A stretch of DNA of 64,000 bases from Fictibacillus phosphorivorans (GTDB lineage Bacteria; Bacillota; Bacilli; Bacillales; Fictibacillaceae): NCBI RefSeq assembly GCF_023715845.1, contig NZ_JAMBOR010000002.1:229177-293176 (forward strand). Direction: 5' to 3'. Of the stretch, positions 47,832 to 56,240 are shown piece by piece. How positions within the stretch are numbered: position 1 is the stretch's first letter; each line of letters begins with the position of its first letter. Position numbers and translations under genes: made by a program. The notes under the pieces were generated by a model. It searched no databases and had not been told where the DNA came from. It worked only from the letters and a program-made list of their open reading frames with translations.

Positions 47832-48626
47832 TCACCGTACCAAAACATTTAATATTTCTTCATGTAGACCAGGTCTAGCCGCTAAGATGCTGTTTTGTTT
47901 CAACAGCTGTATCGGTTTGCCGTCTGTATTGGTAGCAATTCCCCCAACTTCATTCAGAAGAATCAGGCCAGCTGCAAAATCCCATGGAGACAACCTCATT
48001 GTCATATAAGCATCAAGTTTTCCTGATGCCACATAAGCGAGTTCGATAGCAGCAGAACCATATGAACGCGTGCCTCTTGATTTTCTAACAATTTCCTGTA
48101 CATTTTCGTGATTAATTCTTTTATTCGGACCGACCCATGTAGCGTTTACCCCAATAACTGCTTCAGAAAGAGTCGTTTTATCTAATTTTGGAAGTTTATA
48201 GTCATTTAAAAAAGCACCTTTACCATCTTTGGCAAAATAAAGATTCTGGTTGCCAACATCATAGATCAAACCCATTATACCTTTACCATCTTCATAAATA
48301 CCGATTGAAATTGCAAAATTTGATTGCTGATGAATGAAATTTGTTGTGCCGTCGATCGGGTCAATAATCCAGATGATACCTGAAGTATCCTGAATCTCAT
48401 CCCCATACCCCTCTTCGCCTAAAACTTTGTGATCAGGGAACACCTTTTGTATCTTTTCTATAAAAAACTTTTCAATATTCTTATCCATATTTGTGACAAG
48501 GTCAGCAATATGTGATTTATATGTAATCGTTAATGTATCTTCGAATGACTTTTGCAGCATCTCTGCGGCTTCAGCCGTCCAAGCTTTTGCTGCTTCTTCT
48601 ATCTTTATACATGTTTCTTTTTCCAT
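47832..48626 (-). CDS. yktC: Inositol monophosphatase family protein (YktC)
   Basis: A Mg-dependent phosphatase of 264 residues. Metal-binding motifs are LGEEGYGD (Glu), WIIDPIDGTTNF (Asp-Ile-Asp) and WDFAAGLILLNEVGG (last Asp). B. subtilis YktC has inositol-1-phosphatase activity and also dephosphorylates NADP-type substrates in related enzymes; the physiological substrate is unclear. ATG 48626 follows GGGGTG and gives the family length; the longer frame start at 48692 is not needed. Confidence 0.92.
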   Translation of the reverse strand: MEKETCIKIEEAAKAWTAEAAEMLQKSFEDTLTITYKSHIADLVTNMDKNIEKFFIEKIQKVFPDHKVLGEEGYGDEIQDTSGIIWIIDPIDGTTNFIHQQSNFAISIGIYEDGKGIMGLIYDVGNQNLYFAKDGKGAFLNDYKLPKLDKTTLSEAVIGVNATWVGPNKRINHENVQEIVRKSRGTRSYGSAAIELAYVASGKLDAYMTMRLSPWDFAAGLILLNEVGGIATNTDGKPIQLLKQNSILAARPGLHEEILNVLVR

Positions 48627-48679
48627 CGTCTCACCCCTTGACTTTCTTATAGTATAAGTCATATTCGGTCTGTTCACAA

Positions 48680-48716
48680 AAAAACGAACCATCCGTTCAT
48701 GATGGATTCGTTTTTG
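48680..48716 (-). terminator. Terminator upstream of yktC
   Basis: CGAA..ATCC, loop, GGAT.TCG with A and T tracts. It ends the short transcript of the 48737-48925 gene before yktC. Confidence 0.68.
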
Positions 48717-48736
48717 CTACCCGCTATTTCTTTGAA

Positions 48737-48925
48737 TCATGCCTCAAGTCTCACGAGCTCCAGCCTTAGTCGTTCGAGCTTACGCTTAGAATCATTTATT
48801 TGTTTTTGGTCTTTAGATTTTAAGGCATCAAACAAGGTAGCTAATTCATAGTCAATTTCAAGCTTTAAAACTGGAATTCTTCTCTCTGCATCCGTTCTTT
48901 TTAATGTATTCATTACTTGTTTCAT
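48737..48925 (-). CDS. Small coiled-coil protein (YkzI-like)
   Basis: 62 residues, almost entirely helical with many Lys, Arg and Leu, for example KLERLRLELVRLEA at the C-terminus. The start ATG 48925 has AAGGATG upstream. Its position between yktC and yktB suggests the short B. subtilis gene ykzI, but the assignment is by position. No function is known. Confidence 0.65.
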   Translation of the reverse strand: MKQVMNTLKRTDAERRIPVLKLEIDYELATLFDALKSKDQKQINDSKRKLERLRLELVRLEA

Positions 48926-49090
48926 ATCGCCGGCACATCCTTTCTTTTTTCGATTTCGTTTTTTATTATTTTATGAATGACTGGGGTATATGGAAACGGC
49001 ACTTTGCGGAATCTAAAGCAAACATTTTTTTAAACATAAGCTTGTGTGATAAACTTTTTTTGTATCGTTTACTATTCAGGAGGACCATAC

Positions 49091-49720
49091 ATGACATTCA
49101 ATGGATTTAAAGAACAAGATTTTAATGTTTTTAAAACGGATGGTTTAGAGCAGCGAATGGATCAAATCATTACCCATATACGTCCTAAGTTCGAGGCTCT
49201 GGGCGTTAAATATGCGGATGAACTTACAGGTTTAACAGGAGAGGAAATGTTTTATCATGTTGCCAAACATGCAAGACGTACTGTGAATCCGCCAAAAGAT
49301 ACATGGGTAGCTTTTGCTCCAAATAAAAGAGGATACAAAATGCTGCCACATTTTCAGATTGGATTATTTGAAACACACGTTTTTATCTGGTTTGCGCTTA
49401 TCTATGAGTCACCCATTAAGGATTCTTATGGCAAAACTTTTCTAAAGAATCTTAGTCAGATAAAAAAGCAAATTCCTGATTCTTACGTTTGGTCGGATGA
49501 TCATACTAAGCCTGATAGCTTTAAACATGGCGAAGTTAAAAAGAAAAGATTAAAAGAGATGGCTGAGCGTTTAAGTTCTGTTAAAAAAGCTGAGTTACTT
49601 TGCGGTGTTCATATTTCAAAAGATGAGGCTGTTGCCATGACAGAACAAGAATGGTTTACACGGATTTCTGAAACATTTAAAACCCTTTTACCTCTTTACA
49701 ACTTAAAAAAACAACTGTAA
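49091..49720 (+). CDS. yktB: UPF0637 (DUF1054) family protein YktB
   Basis: A 209-residue soluble protein. FNGFKEQDFNVFKTDGLEQRM at the start (FKEQDFNVF; DGLEQRM) and HVAKHARRTVNPPKDTW are family hallmarks, and PHFQIGLFETHVF follows. The function is unknown. AGGAGG precedes ATG 49091; the earlier frame start 49046 lies upstream of that site and is rejected. Confidence 0.92.
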   Translation: MTFNGFKEQDFNVFKTDGLEQRMDQIITHIRPKFEALGVKYADELTGLTGEEMFYHVAKHARRTVNPPKDTWVAFAPNKRGYKMLPHFQIGLFETHVFIWFALIYESPIKDSYGKTFLKNLSQIKKQIPDSYVWSDDHTKPDSFKHGEVKKKRLKEMAERLSSVKKAELLCGVHISKDEAVAMTEQEWFTRISETFKTLLPLYNLKKQL

Positions 49721-49822
49721 TAAAAAAAGTGGCAGGAAGCAGAAGTTTAGCTGCTTCTTACCACTAGTATATTGCCGTACTGGTTAAATGTATGGGTATG
49801 TATCACTATTGTAAGAAAAGTG

Positions 49823-50785
49823 TTAGAAAAGGCTGTTCCACTTTTGATGGACTGCTTTTGCTTCTTCCTTTATTTGCTGAAACAGTTCACTGACAGATAA
49901 AACTTCATTGATCCTTCCAGCTCCTTGACCTGCCCAACCAAATCCTTCGTCACTCTTCCCTTCATAAATAAATTTCTGATTGGCTTCTCCACTGATAAAT
50001 TCTTTTAAATGCTCATATGTTCCATTTTTGTTTTCTTCTTCAACAATTTTTAAAGCAAAAGGTGTATTAAGCGTCCTGCCTGGCATACCTAACTGCCTTT
50101 TGATAACAATCGTATCGTTTTCGGAGCTTTCGAGTATCCATTTTTTATAGGATGGGTGAGCATGCACGCATTCTTTCACTGCTATAAACCTCGTCCCCAT
50201 CTCAATCCCTTCTGCACCAAGCGCCAAGGCGGCCATCATCCCTTTTCCATCGACGATCCCACCAGAACCGACTACAGGGATCGATAAAGACTCTGCAACT
50301 TCAGGGATCAAGATAAATGTTCCTGTATCTTCTTTTCCAATATGCCCTCCGCCTTCCTGACCTACAGCCATTACCGCATCCGCTCCCAGCTGCTCCGCTT
50401 TCAATGCTTGGCGTTTACTCGAGACCAATACAAGCGTCTTGATGTTTGTATTCTCTAATCGTTTTAAAACAGGTGCCGGATTTCCCCCTGTTATACTAAT
50501 AACCTTTACTCCTTCTTCAATAGCAGTTTCCAATTGTTCCTCATATGATCTTCCATGCTGGCCAATTGCAAAATTCACACCAAACGGACGTGATGTCATC
50601 TGCTTTGTTTTCTTAATTTCAGTTCTTAACGCTTCACTATTAGGAAGCGACATCGCGGTAATCTGTCCAAGTCCTCCTGCATTAGAAACAGCCGCAGCAA
50701 GTTCGGAATAAGCTAAATAAGCTAGACCTCCTTGAATGATCGGTAAATCAATATCTAACAAAGTGGTTACACGTGTTTTAAACAT
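49823..50785 (-). CDS. Nitronate monooxygenase / FMN-dependent 2-nitropropane dioxygenase family
   Basis: An FMN-binding TIM-barrel oxidoreductase of 320 residues. Motifs are LPIIQGGLAYLA, FGVNFAIG, GQEGGGHIG with the active-site histidine, and GSGGIVDGKGMMAALALGA plus MGTRFIA for phosphate binding. The same fold includes FabK enoyl-ACP reductases, so detoxification of nitronates and a FabK-like role are both open. It stands where B. subtilis has yktA between speA and yktB. Confidence 0.85.
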   Translation of the reverse strand: MFKTRVTTLLDIDLPIIQGGLAYLAYSELAAAVSNAGGLGQITAMSLPNSEALRTEIKKTKQMTSRPFGVNFAIGQHGRSYEEQLETAIEEGVKVISITGGNPAPVLKRLENTNIKTLVLVSSKRQALKAEQLGADAVMAVGQEGGGHIGKEDTGTFILIPEVAESLSIPVVGSGGIVDGKGMMAALALGAEGIEMGTRFIAVKECVHAHPSYKKWILESSENDTIVIKRQLGMPGRTLNTPFALKIVEEENKNGTYEHLKEFISGEANQKFIYEGKSDEGFGWAGQGAGRINEVLSVSELFQQIKEEAKAVHQKWNSLF

Positions 50786-50984
50786 CTATTCTCTCCTCCT
50801 CAAAAATCAAATCCTTGACTTACATATTCATGCATTTTCTGTTATACTTCTTTTGTTTTATAAATAAAAGGCTAATAGAAACTTGATAGAAACAATTGAA
50901 GCTTTTGGAAGTCGTTGAGCAACATTCTTTTAAAAGCAATAATAAATGAAAATAAAAGTTAACAATAGATGAGGTGTAATTAAA

Positions 50985-52460
50985 TTGTCTCAACATGAAA
51001 CTCCTTTATTTACGGGCTTGCGAGAACACGCAGACCGAAATCCATTGCAATTCCATATCCCCGGTCATAAAAAAGGCCAAGGAATGGATGAAGAGTTCAA
51101 GAATTTCATCGGGCCAAATGCGCTTTCGATCGATCTAATAAATATCACACCACTCGATGACCTGCATCACCCTAAAGGCATGATTAAAAAAGCACAAGAT
51201 CTTGCAGCACAAGCTTTTGGTGCAGATCATACTTTCTTTTCCGTTCAAGGTACTAGTGGTGCGATCATGACGATGATCATGTCGGTCGTTTCGCCGGGAG
51301 ATAAAATACTTGTACCAAGAAATGTTCATAAATCCATTATGACAGCCATCGTATTCTCTGGTGCCACACCTATTTTTATCCATCCTGAAATCGATCCTGA
51401 ACTCGGAATCTCACACGGGATAACACCTGACAGCGTTGAAAAAGCATTGAACCAGCATCCTGATGCAAAAGGAGTTCTAGTCATCAATCCAACTTATTTT
51501 GGATTTGCGGCAGATTTAAAAGGCATTGTAAGTGTTGCACACTGTTTTAATGTACCCGTCCTTGTTGACGAAGCTCATGGGGTTCTCATCCATTTTCATG
51601 ACCAGATGCCTCTGTCTGCTATGCAAGCTGGTGCAGATATGGCCGCTACAAGCGTACACAAACTCGGGGGCTCACTTACCGGCAGTTCTATTTTAAATAT
51701 AAAAGAAGGACTTGTCTCGCCAGAACGTGTTCAAACCATATTAAGTATGATGACAACAACCTCTACATCCTATATCCTACTGGCTTCTTTAGATACAGCG
51801 CGCAGACGCTTAGCGACAGAAGGATATACGTTAGTAGAAAAAACGATACGCCTTGCCAATCAAACAAGGGCAAAAATAAACGAAATACCGAACCTTTATT
51901 GTGTTGGCGAAGAGAAACTTGGCACTTCAGCGACCTTCGATTACGATCCTTCTAAACTGCTTATTTCAGTAAAAGATCTTGGGATCACAGGTTATGAAGC
52001 TGAAACATGGCTTCGTACACATTACAACATCGAGGTGGAGTTATCAGATCTTTATAACATCTTGTGTCTGATTACTACTGCGGATCATGAAAAAGACACC
52101 ATGATTCTAGTTGAAGCACTGACTAAGCTATCATACGAAAAAAGCTCATCTAAAACGGAAGAAGTCAAATCATTGCCGGTACACGTTCCAGATATTCCGG
52201 TTCTTGCCCTCTCTCCACGTGATGCATTTTATGCAAATACAGAAAGCGTTCCTTTCGAAGAATCAGCCGGCAGAATCATAGCAGAATTTGTTATGGTATA
52301 CCCACCAGGAATTCCGATCTTCATTCCTGGAGAAATCATTACAAACGAAAACCTTGCCTATATTAAAGAAAACCTTGAAGCAGGTTTACCTGTACAAGGT
52401 CCGGAAAATGCCGATTTAAAATACCTTAAAGTGATCAAAGAACAAGTAGCGATCCGATAG
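50985..52460 (+). CDS. speA: Arginine decarboxylase (Orn/Lys/Arg decarboxylase family)
   Basis: A PLP enzyme of fold type I, 491 residues, first step of polyamine synthesis from arginine to agmatine. The PLP lysine is in TSVHKLGGSLTGSS (SxHK motif, about residue 225), with DEAHGV upstream as the PLP aspartate. Size and synteny with sr1 and pdhD match B. subtilis speA; lysine specificity cannot be excluded by eye. The start is TTG 50985 after GAGGTG. Confidence 0.92.
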   Translation: MSQHETPLFTGLREHADRNPLQFHIPGHKKGQGMDEEFKNFIGPNALSIDLINITPLDDLHHPKGMIKKAQDLAAQAFGADHTFFSVQGTSGAIMTMIMSVVSPGDKILVPRNVHKSIMTAIVFSGATPIFIHPEIDPELGISHGITPDSVEKALNQHPDAKGVLVINPTYFGFAADLKGIVSVAHCFNVPVLVDEAHGVLIHFHDQMPLSAMQAGADMAATSVHKLGGSLTGSSILNIKEGLVSPERVQTILSMMTTTSTSYILLASLDTARRRLATEGYTLVEKTIRLANQTRAKINEIPNLYCVGEEKLGTSATFDYDPSKLLISVKDLGITGYEAETWLRTHYNIEVELSDLYNILCLITTADHEKDTMILVEALTKLSYEKSSSKTEEVKSLPVHVPDIPVLALSPRDAFYANTESVPFEESAGRIIAEFVMVYPPGIPIFIPGEIITNENLAYIKENLEAGLPVQGPENADLKYLKVIKEQVAIR

Positions 52461-52463
52461 CAC

Positions 52464-52498
52464 AAAAAAAGAAGACCCATGCAGGTCTTCTTTTTCTA
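52464..52498. terminator. Bidirectional terminator between speA and sr1
   Basis: GAAGACC catgca GGTCTTC with A and T tracts on both sides; it serves speA (+) and the SR1 RNA (-). Confidence 0.9.
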
Positions 52499-52661
52499 TT
52501 TTTTTAATTTAGATTGCTCTTGGCAATGCGGACATGTTTTAGCATATAAGGTAGTTACTTTTTCCTCTTCAAAATGTTCAATAGTTGTCTCACACGTTTG
52601 GCAAATGATTACTCCCATCCGTTCCATCTCCCTTCGCATTTTGAAAGCGCTTTCGTCTATA
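52466..52661 (-). ncRNA. sr1: SR1 dual-function small RNA
   Basis: A transcript inferred from a σA promoter (start near 52660) to the terminator at 52464-52490, about 195 nt, close to the known size of SR1. It encodes SR1P. The antisense segment that pairs with ahrC cannot be verified without the ahrC sequence. Confidence 0.75.
52496..52618 (-). CDS. sr1P: GapA-binding peptide SR1P (inside the SR1 small RNA)
   Basis: A 40-residue peptide from ATG 52618. It begins MGVIICQTCETTIEHFEEEK and continues VTTLYAKTCPHCQ, with two CxxC pairs. This matches SR1P of B. subtilis, which binds GapA and supports RNase J1 activity. In B. subtilis the sr1 gene also lies between pdhD and speA, and its RNA additionally base-pairs with ahrC mRNA. 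GGGAG is ten bases upstream of the start. Too short for most gene finders. Confidence 0.9.
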   Translation of the reverse strand: MGVIICQTCETTIEHFEEEKVTTLYAKTCPHCQEQSKLKK

Positions 52662-52695
52662 TCTGTATAATATTATGTCACATTTCGTTTGTCAA
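52642..52695 (-). promoter_or_regulatory. σA promoter of sr1 with an overlapping cre-like site
   Basis: TTGACA at 52695-52690, a 17-base spacer, TATTAT at 52672-52667. Just downstream, CGAAAGCGCTTTCA (52655-52642) differs from an ideal CcpA cre site at the first base. In B. subtilis SR1 is repressed by glucose, mainly by CcpN and weakly by CcpA; the site here suggests direct CcpA control. Confidence 0.82.
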
Positions 52696-52735
52696 CACTT
52701 TTAGTATAACACATTTAAAAAAATGTGCTCATTAA

Positions 52736-53035
52736 TTAATCATACTGTTCCGTAACAGGGAGATGGGGCACAGCTTCTTCAAAGAAAAGCACAAGATCTT
52801 CAGCTTCTTTTAAGCTTTTTATGTGGAAAACCTGTTTAATATATTCAAGGTTTCTCATGTCATTGGAATCAAGAAGCGCTGATCTGCCAGTCTGCATACA
52901 GACGACTAGAGGTTTCCCGAAAAACATATTTGTGTATACAATACCAAAGTCATATCTCACCGTGTCTGTAGTAAAACCTACAAACCTAACCTTAACGGAC
53001 TCACTCTCGTCATACAATTTTTCAAACCATTCCAT
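52736..53035 (-). CDS. DUF3055-type small protein
   Basis: 99 residues from ATG 53035 (GGAGG six bases upstream). The sequence EWFEKLYDESESVKVRFVGF (EWFEKLYDE; VKVRFVGF) and DFGIVYTNMFFGKPLV is recognised as the DUF3055 family of Bacilli. It is soluble and of unknown function. It lies in the region between sr1 and the BCCT gene. Confidence 0.8.
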   Translation of the reverse strand: MEWFEKLYDESESVKVRFVGFTTDTVRYDFGIVYTNMFFGKPLVVCMQTGRSALLDSNDMRNLEYIKQVFHIKSLKEAEDLVLFFEEAVPHLPVTEQYD

Positions 53036-53252
53036 GTTATCCCTCCTCGTATGATAAAACATTGTTCATCGAACGGGTTGTTCAAACTTTGTCGATATAC
53101 ATGACTGAATATCCTGTTAAGATCAAAATTGATGTAAGAGTAATTCCCTTTTTAAATGACTTTCAAACTTATATTGTCAAAATCTTCTTAAAATATGATA
53201 AACTATTGTATGAACAAATATTGTTAATAATGACTAACTGGAGTGAGTCCAA

Positions 53253-53702
53253 ATGTCCCAAAACGCTTACATAAAGCTTGTTCCTGCATCTGAAAAACTA
53301 GCTGTCACCCTTGAAGAAGTTAAAGAGATGTTCCATTATTACAAATCAATCACGAGTAAAACCGGAGAACAGCTTTCTTGGGGGTACTCCGAAGCAGCTT
53401 TTCCTTATATTATCGAGGAGAAAGAAGATGCAAAAAACGAATGGTTCTATTTAAGAGGAACTGACCCAAGGAAAAACAGATATATTCTAGTTGGAGTCGG
53501 TTTTGAGCAAAAGGATGATTCAGATGAATTTCCAGAAAATCAGCAATGCTATATTCAAGTCTCCCTTACTGACATCTCTACACACGGTGATAAAGGAAAA
53601 GCGAATGAGTTCTGTAAGTTCTTAGCTTCAAAATTAAAAGGTGAACTTCACCTTTTTAACGGCAGGGTCATGTATTATTACCCAAAAAATAGGTTGAATT
53701 AA
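53253..53702 (+). CDS. DUF1885-type protein
   Basis: A 149-residue soluble protein starting MSQNAYIKLVPASEKLAV. The middle part LSWGYSEAAFPY and the C-terminal KLKGELHLFNGRVMYYYPKN fit what I recall of the DUF1885 family (Bacillus only, FKBP-like fold in a solved member). No catalytic residues are assigned. A hairpin at 53729-53756 follows. Confidence 0.78.
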   Translation: MSQNAYIKLVPASEKLAVTLEEVKEMFHYYKSITSKTGEQLSWGYSEAAFPYIIEEKEDAKNEWFYLRGTDPRKNRYILVGVGFEQKDDSDEFPENQQCYIQVSLTDISTHGDKGKANEFCKFLASKLKGELHLFNGRVMYYYPKNRLN

Positions 53703-53728
53703 TAATTAAATGGGTACATTCCTTAAGG

Positions 53729-53756
53729 AGGTCAATCATATGATTGGACTTCCTAT
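53729..53756 (+). terminator. Hairpin between the DUF1885 gene and the BCCT gene
   Basis: GGAGGTCAATCA ta TGATTGGACTTCC forms a stem with one mismatch, followed by TATTTTATTT. It may be a terminator of the upstream gene, or an attenuator, as it covers a ribosome site and ATG. Confidence 0.5.
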
Positions 53757-53794
53757 TTTATTTGAATTACAATGTAAACTTTCGGGCCCTTAGG
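53741..53794 (+). CDS. Possible 17-residue leader peptide upstream of the BCCT transporter
   Basis: ATG 53741 with a perfect AAGGAGG eight bases upstream, coding MIGLPILFELQCKLSGP and ending at TAG 53794, 42 bases before the BCCT start. The ribosome site and ATG lie inside an inverted repeat. There is no homology evidence; it may be a chance frame in a terminator. Confidence 0.3.
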
Positions 53795-53836
53795 GAAAAA
53801 TAAAATAGATACATACTAAGAAAGGTTGGTGAAGAA

Positions 53837-55327
53837 ATGAAAAAAACGAATACGGTTTTTATCGTTTCATTACTCATTTCAGTCGTTTTTATTGTCATAG
53901 GATTTTTATTTCCAGAGGAATTACAAGCAAAAGCCACTACAATCCAAAATTTCTTGCAAGAGAAATTCGGCTGGTTTTATCTTCTATCAGCAACAAGCTT
54001 TTTAATTTTCGTCCTCTATCTGGCCTTTAGTAAGTTTGGGAAAATTAAACTAGGAGAGCCCGATGACAAACCAGAATACAGTATGGTTACCTGGTTTGCG
54101 ATGTTATTTAGTGCCGGGATGGGGATAGGACTTGTATTCTGGGGTGTAGCAGAACCTATCAGCCACTTTTATACACCTCCTAGCGGTGAAGGTGGAAATG
54201 CCGCCTCAGCACAAGCAGCACTGCGCTACAGCTTCTTCCATTGGGGATTACACCCTTGGGGAATTTATACCCTGATTGGTCTCTCGTTAGCCTATTTTAA
54301 ATTTAGAAAAGGGGCACCAGGTCTTATTAGTGCAATCTTTACTCCTCTAATTGGTGACAAAGTAAATGGACCTATAGGAAAGACAATTGATATCGTTGCC
54401 GTATTTGCAACCATCTTCGGTGTTGCTACGTCTCTTGGACTCGGTGCCGTACAAATTAGCGGCGGTCTATCTTATGTGACGAATATTGCTAACAATTTCA
54501 CTACACAACTTATCATCATCGCTGTTGTAACCGTCTTATTTACTGTTTCAGCACAGACTGGACTTGATAAAGGAATAAAATATTTAAGTAATTTGAATAT
54601 TATTCTTGCCATAATATTGATGCTATTCTTGCTGTTCGCATCATCTACGAATTTCATTATGGATGTTTTTGTGCAGTCTTTAGGGAACTATCTTCAATTT
54701 TTACCTAGCATGAGTTTAAAGTTAAGTCCTTTCGTTCCTAGTGAAGCCGGCTGGATTCAAGGCTGGACTGTCTTCTATTGGGCATGGTGGATTGCTTGGG
54801 CACCTTTTGTCGGTACTTTTATCGCACGTGTATCAAAAGGAAGAACAATCAGAGAATTTGTGTTAGGCGTACTGCTTGTCCCAACTCTTTTTGGCGCATT
54901 ATGGTTCTCTATATTTGGAGGGGCAGCACTACATCTGGAGATTTTTGATAACATCGGACTTAATAAGATCATTGCTGATAAAGGAACTGAAACTGCATTA
55001 TTCGCTATGCTTGAGCATCTTCCATTCGGTTTCATTATGTCCTTGCTTGCGATTTTCTTAATCAGTACCTTTTTCATTACGTCTGCGGATTCAGCAACCT
55101 TTGTTCTCGGTATGCAAACCCGTCATGGGAGACTAGAGCCTTCTTCTAAGATTAAGTTCGTCTGGGGTATGGTTATTGCTGCAGCGGCGGCAATATTACT
55201 GTATTCAGGAGGGCTAGAAGCATTGCAAACCGCTTCGATAATCGCAGCTTTCCCATTTGCATTTGTTTTGATCTTTATGATGATTTCTCTGCAAAAGGCA
55301 CTTTCAGAAGAGAAACGAAAATCATAA
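53837..55327 (+). CDS. BCCT family (betaine/carnitine/choline) transporter
   Basis: A sodium-coupled osmolyte transporter of 496 residues with 12 membrane helices. The signatures are GMGIGLVFWGVAEPISHF (helix 3) and the tryptophan-rich WAWWIAWAPFVGTFIARVSKGR (helix 8). It is similar in size to OpuD of B. subtilis, but substrate (glycine betaine, choline or ectoine) cannot be assigned here. The ribosome site AAGGTTGGTG precedes ATG 53837. It is convergent with, and overlaps by six bases, a small membrane protein gene. Confidence 0.92.
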   Translation: MKKTNTVFIVSLLISVVFIVIGFLFPEELQAKATTIQNFLQEKFGWFYLLSATSFLIFVLYLAFSKFGKIKLGEPDDKPEYSMVTWFAMLFSAGMGIGLVFWGVAEPISHFYTPPSGEGGNAASAQAALRYSFFHWGLHPWGIYTLIGLSLAYFKFRKGAPGLISAIFTPLIGDKVNGPIGKTIDIVAVFATIFGVATSLGLGAVQISGGLSYVTNIANNFTTQLIIIAVVTVLFTVSAQTGLDKGIKYLSNLNIILAIILMLFLLFASSTNFIMDVFVQSLGNYLQFLPSMSLKLSPFVPSEAGWIQGWTVFYWAWWIAWAPFVGTFIARVSKGRTIREFVLGVLLVPTLFGALWFSIFGGAALHLEIFDNIGLNKIIADKGTETALFAMLEHLPFGFIMSLLAIFLISTFFITSADSATFVLGMQTRHGRLEPSSKIKFVWGMVIAAAAAILLYSGGLEALQTASIIAAFPFAFVLIFMMISLQKALSEEKRKS

Positions 55328-55552
55328 AAATACAATTCTACCCGCCACATAGATCACGGTAAATAAAATCGTTATATTTACACCTGTGGTTCGTTTAGGA
55401 ATAAACCTCATAGCGATTAAAAAATTAAAGTAAGAAAACATGAGTAAAAGCACGGTTTCATAAAATGAATGGTCATGGTGCGATAGATAAAGAACTAACG
55501 AATATCCGCACCATACCAAGATTTGAATAGTAATACACAGCATCACATTCAT
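55322..55552 (-). CDS. Small membrane protein, unknown function
   Basis: 76 residues, three predicted membrane helices (about 4-20, 27-45, 56-75), separated by HHDHS and RFIPKRT. GGAGG lies five bases before ATG 55552. I recognise no family. Its 3' end overlaps that of the BCCT gene. It may be a lineage-specific membrane peptide. Confidence 0.6.
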   Translation of the reverse strand: MNVMLCITIQILVWCGYSLVLYLSHHDHSFYETVLLLMFSYFNFLIAMRFIPKRTTGVNITILFTVIYVAGRIVFL

Positions 55553-55646
55553 AGCATCCTCCATATAAGCTTTATATTAAATGTTATGAAGAGATTTGTA
55601 TTATATGTAGAAACAAAAAACCCCTTGTACCGCTGATGAACTGTCA

Positions 55647-55692
55647 CCCGAATAATGGACACTTATAAAAAAGTCCCTTATTCGGGTTTTTT
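55647..55692 (+). terminator. Inward-facing terminator at the left end of the IS
   Basis: CCCGAATAA.GGAC, loop, GTCC.TTATTCGGG, then TTTTTT. It would stop transcription entering the IS from the left. The second copy keeps the same hairpin at 63217-63262. Confidence 0.85.
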
Positions 55693-55752
55693 GTGTTCTT
55701 CTGCAATAAACCCGTTATAATCAAATCAAATGAGGAGAACGGGGATTAGAAA

Positions 55753-56181
55753 ATGAGTAAAATTAAATTTGATGAATTTCAGCGTAAACAACTGGAGAAC
55801 AATCCGAATGTCAGTCATGTTTCAGAACAGAATATCAGCTATAAACCAGAGTTTAAAGAGAAAGCTGTTCAAGAGAACCTAGCTGGAAAAGGACCAATGG
55901 ACATATTTCTTGAACATGGTTTCGATCTTAAAATGATTGGCCCAGAAAAACCAAAACAGTGTTTAAAGCGTTGGAGACGCTCCTATGAAAAGTTTGGTAA
56001 CGAAGGGTTTTACACCGAGCGTCGAGGTAAAGGCAGCACAGGACGTCCTTCTTCGAAGGAATTAACGGCGGAAGAAAAATTAAAGAAAGCAGAAGCTCGT
56101 ATTGCCTTTCTAGAAATGGAGAATGACTTCTTAAAAAAGCTCGAAGAACTAGAGAGGCAGGCGAAGAAGAACAAGCATTAA
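55753..56181 (+). CDS. IS3-family transposase OrfA
   Basis: A 142-residue helix-turn-helix protein that binds the IS ends. It has PEFKEKAVQENLAGKGPMDIF in the first HTH (split as PEFKEKAVQ and GPMDIFLEHGFD), CLKRWRRSYEKFG in the second, and a C-terminal leucine zipper AEARIAFLEMENDFLKKLEEL. A slippery heptamer A-AAA-AAG at 56133-56139 lets ribosomes shift by -1 into orfB. The sequence TERRGKGSTGRPSSKEL is shared with the second copy. Confidence 0.93.
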   Translation: MSKIKFDEFQRKQLENNPNVSHVSEQNISYKPEFKEKAVQENLAGKGPMDIFLEHGFDLKMIGPEKPKQCLKRWRRSYEKFGNEGFYTERRGKGSTGRPSSKELTAEEKLKKAEARIAFLEMENDFLKKLEELERQAKKNKH

Positions 56182-56240
56182 CGTTATCAGAGAAATTTCA
56201 ACTAATTGAAGAAACCATTAGGAGATTCCAACTTAAGAGA

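Noticed and set aside
53062..53274. 70-codon plus-strand frame before the DUF1885 gene
   Set aside because: No ribosome site, atypical composition, and it overlaps the promoter region and start of the next gene.
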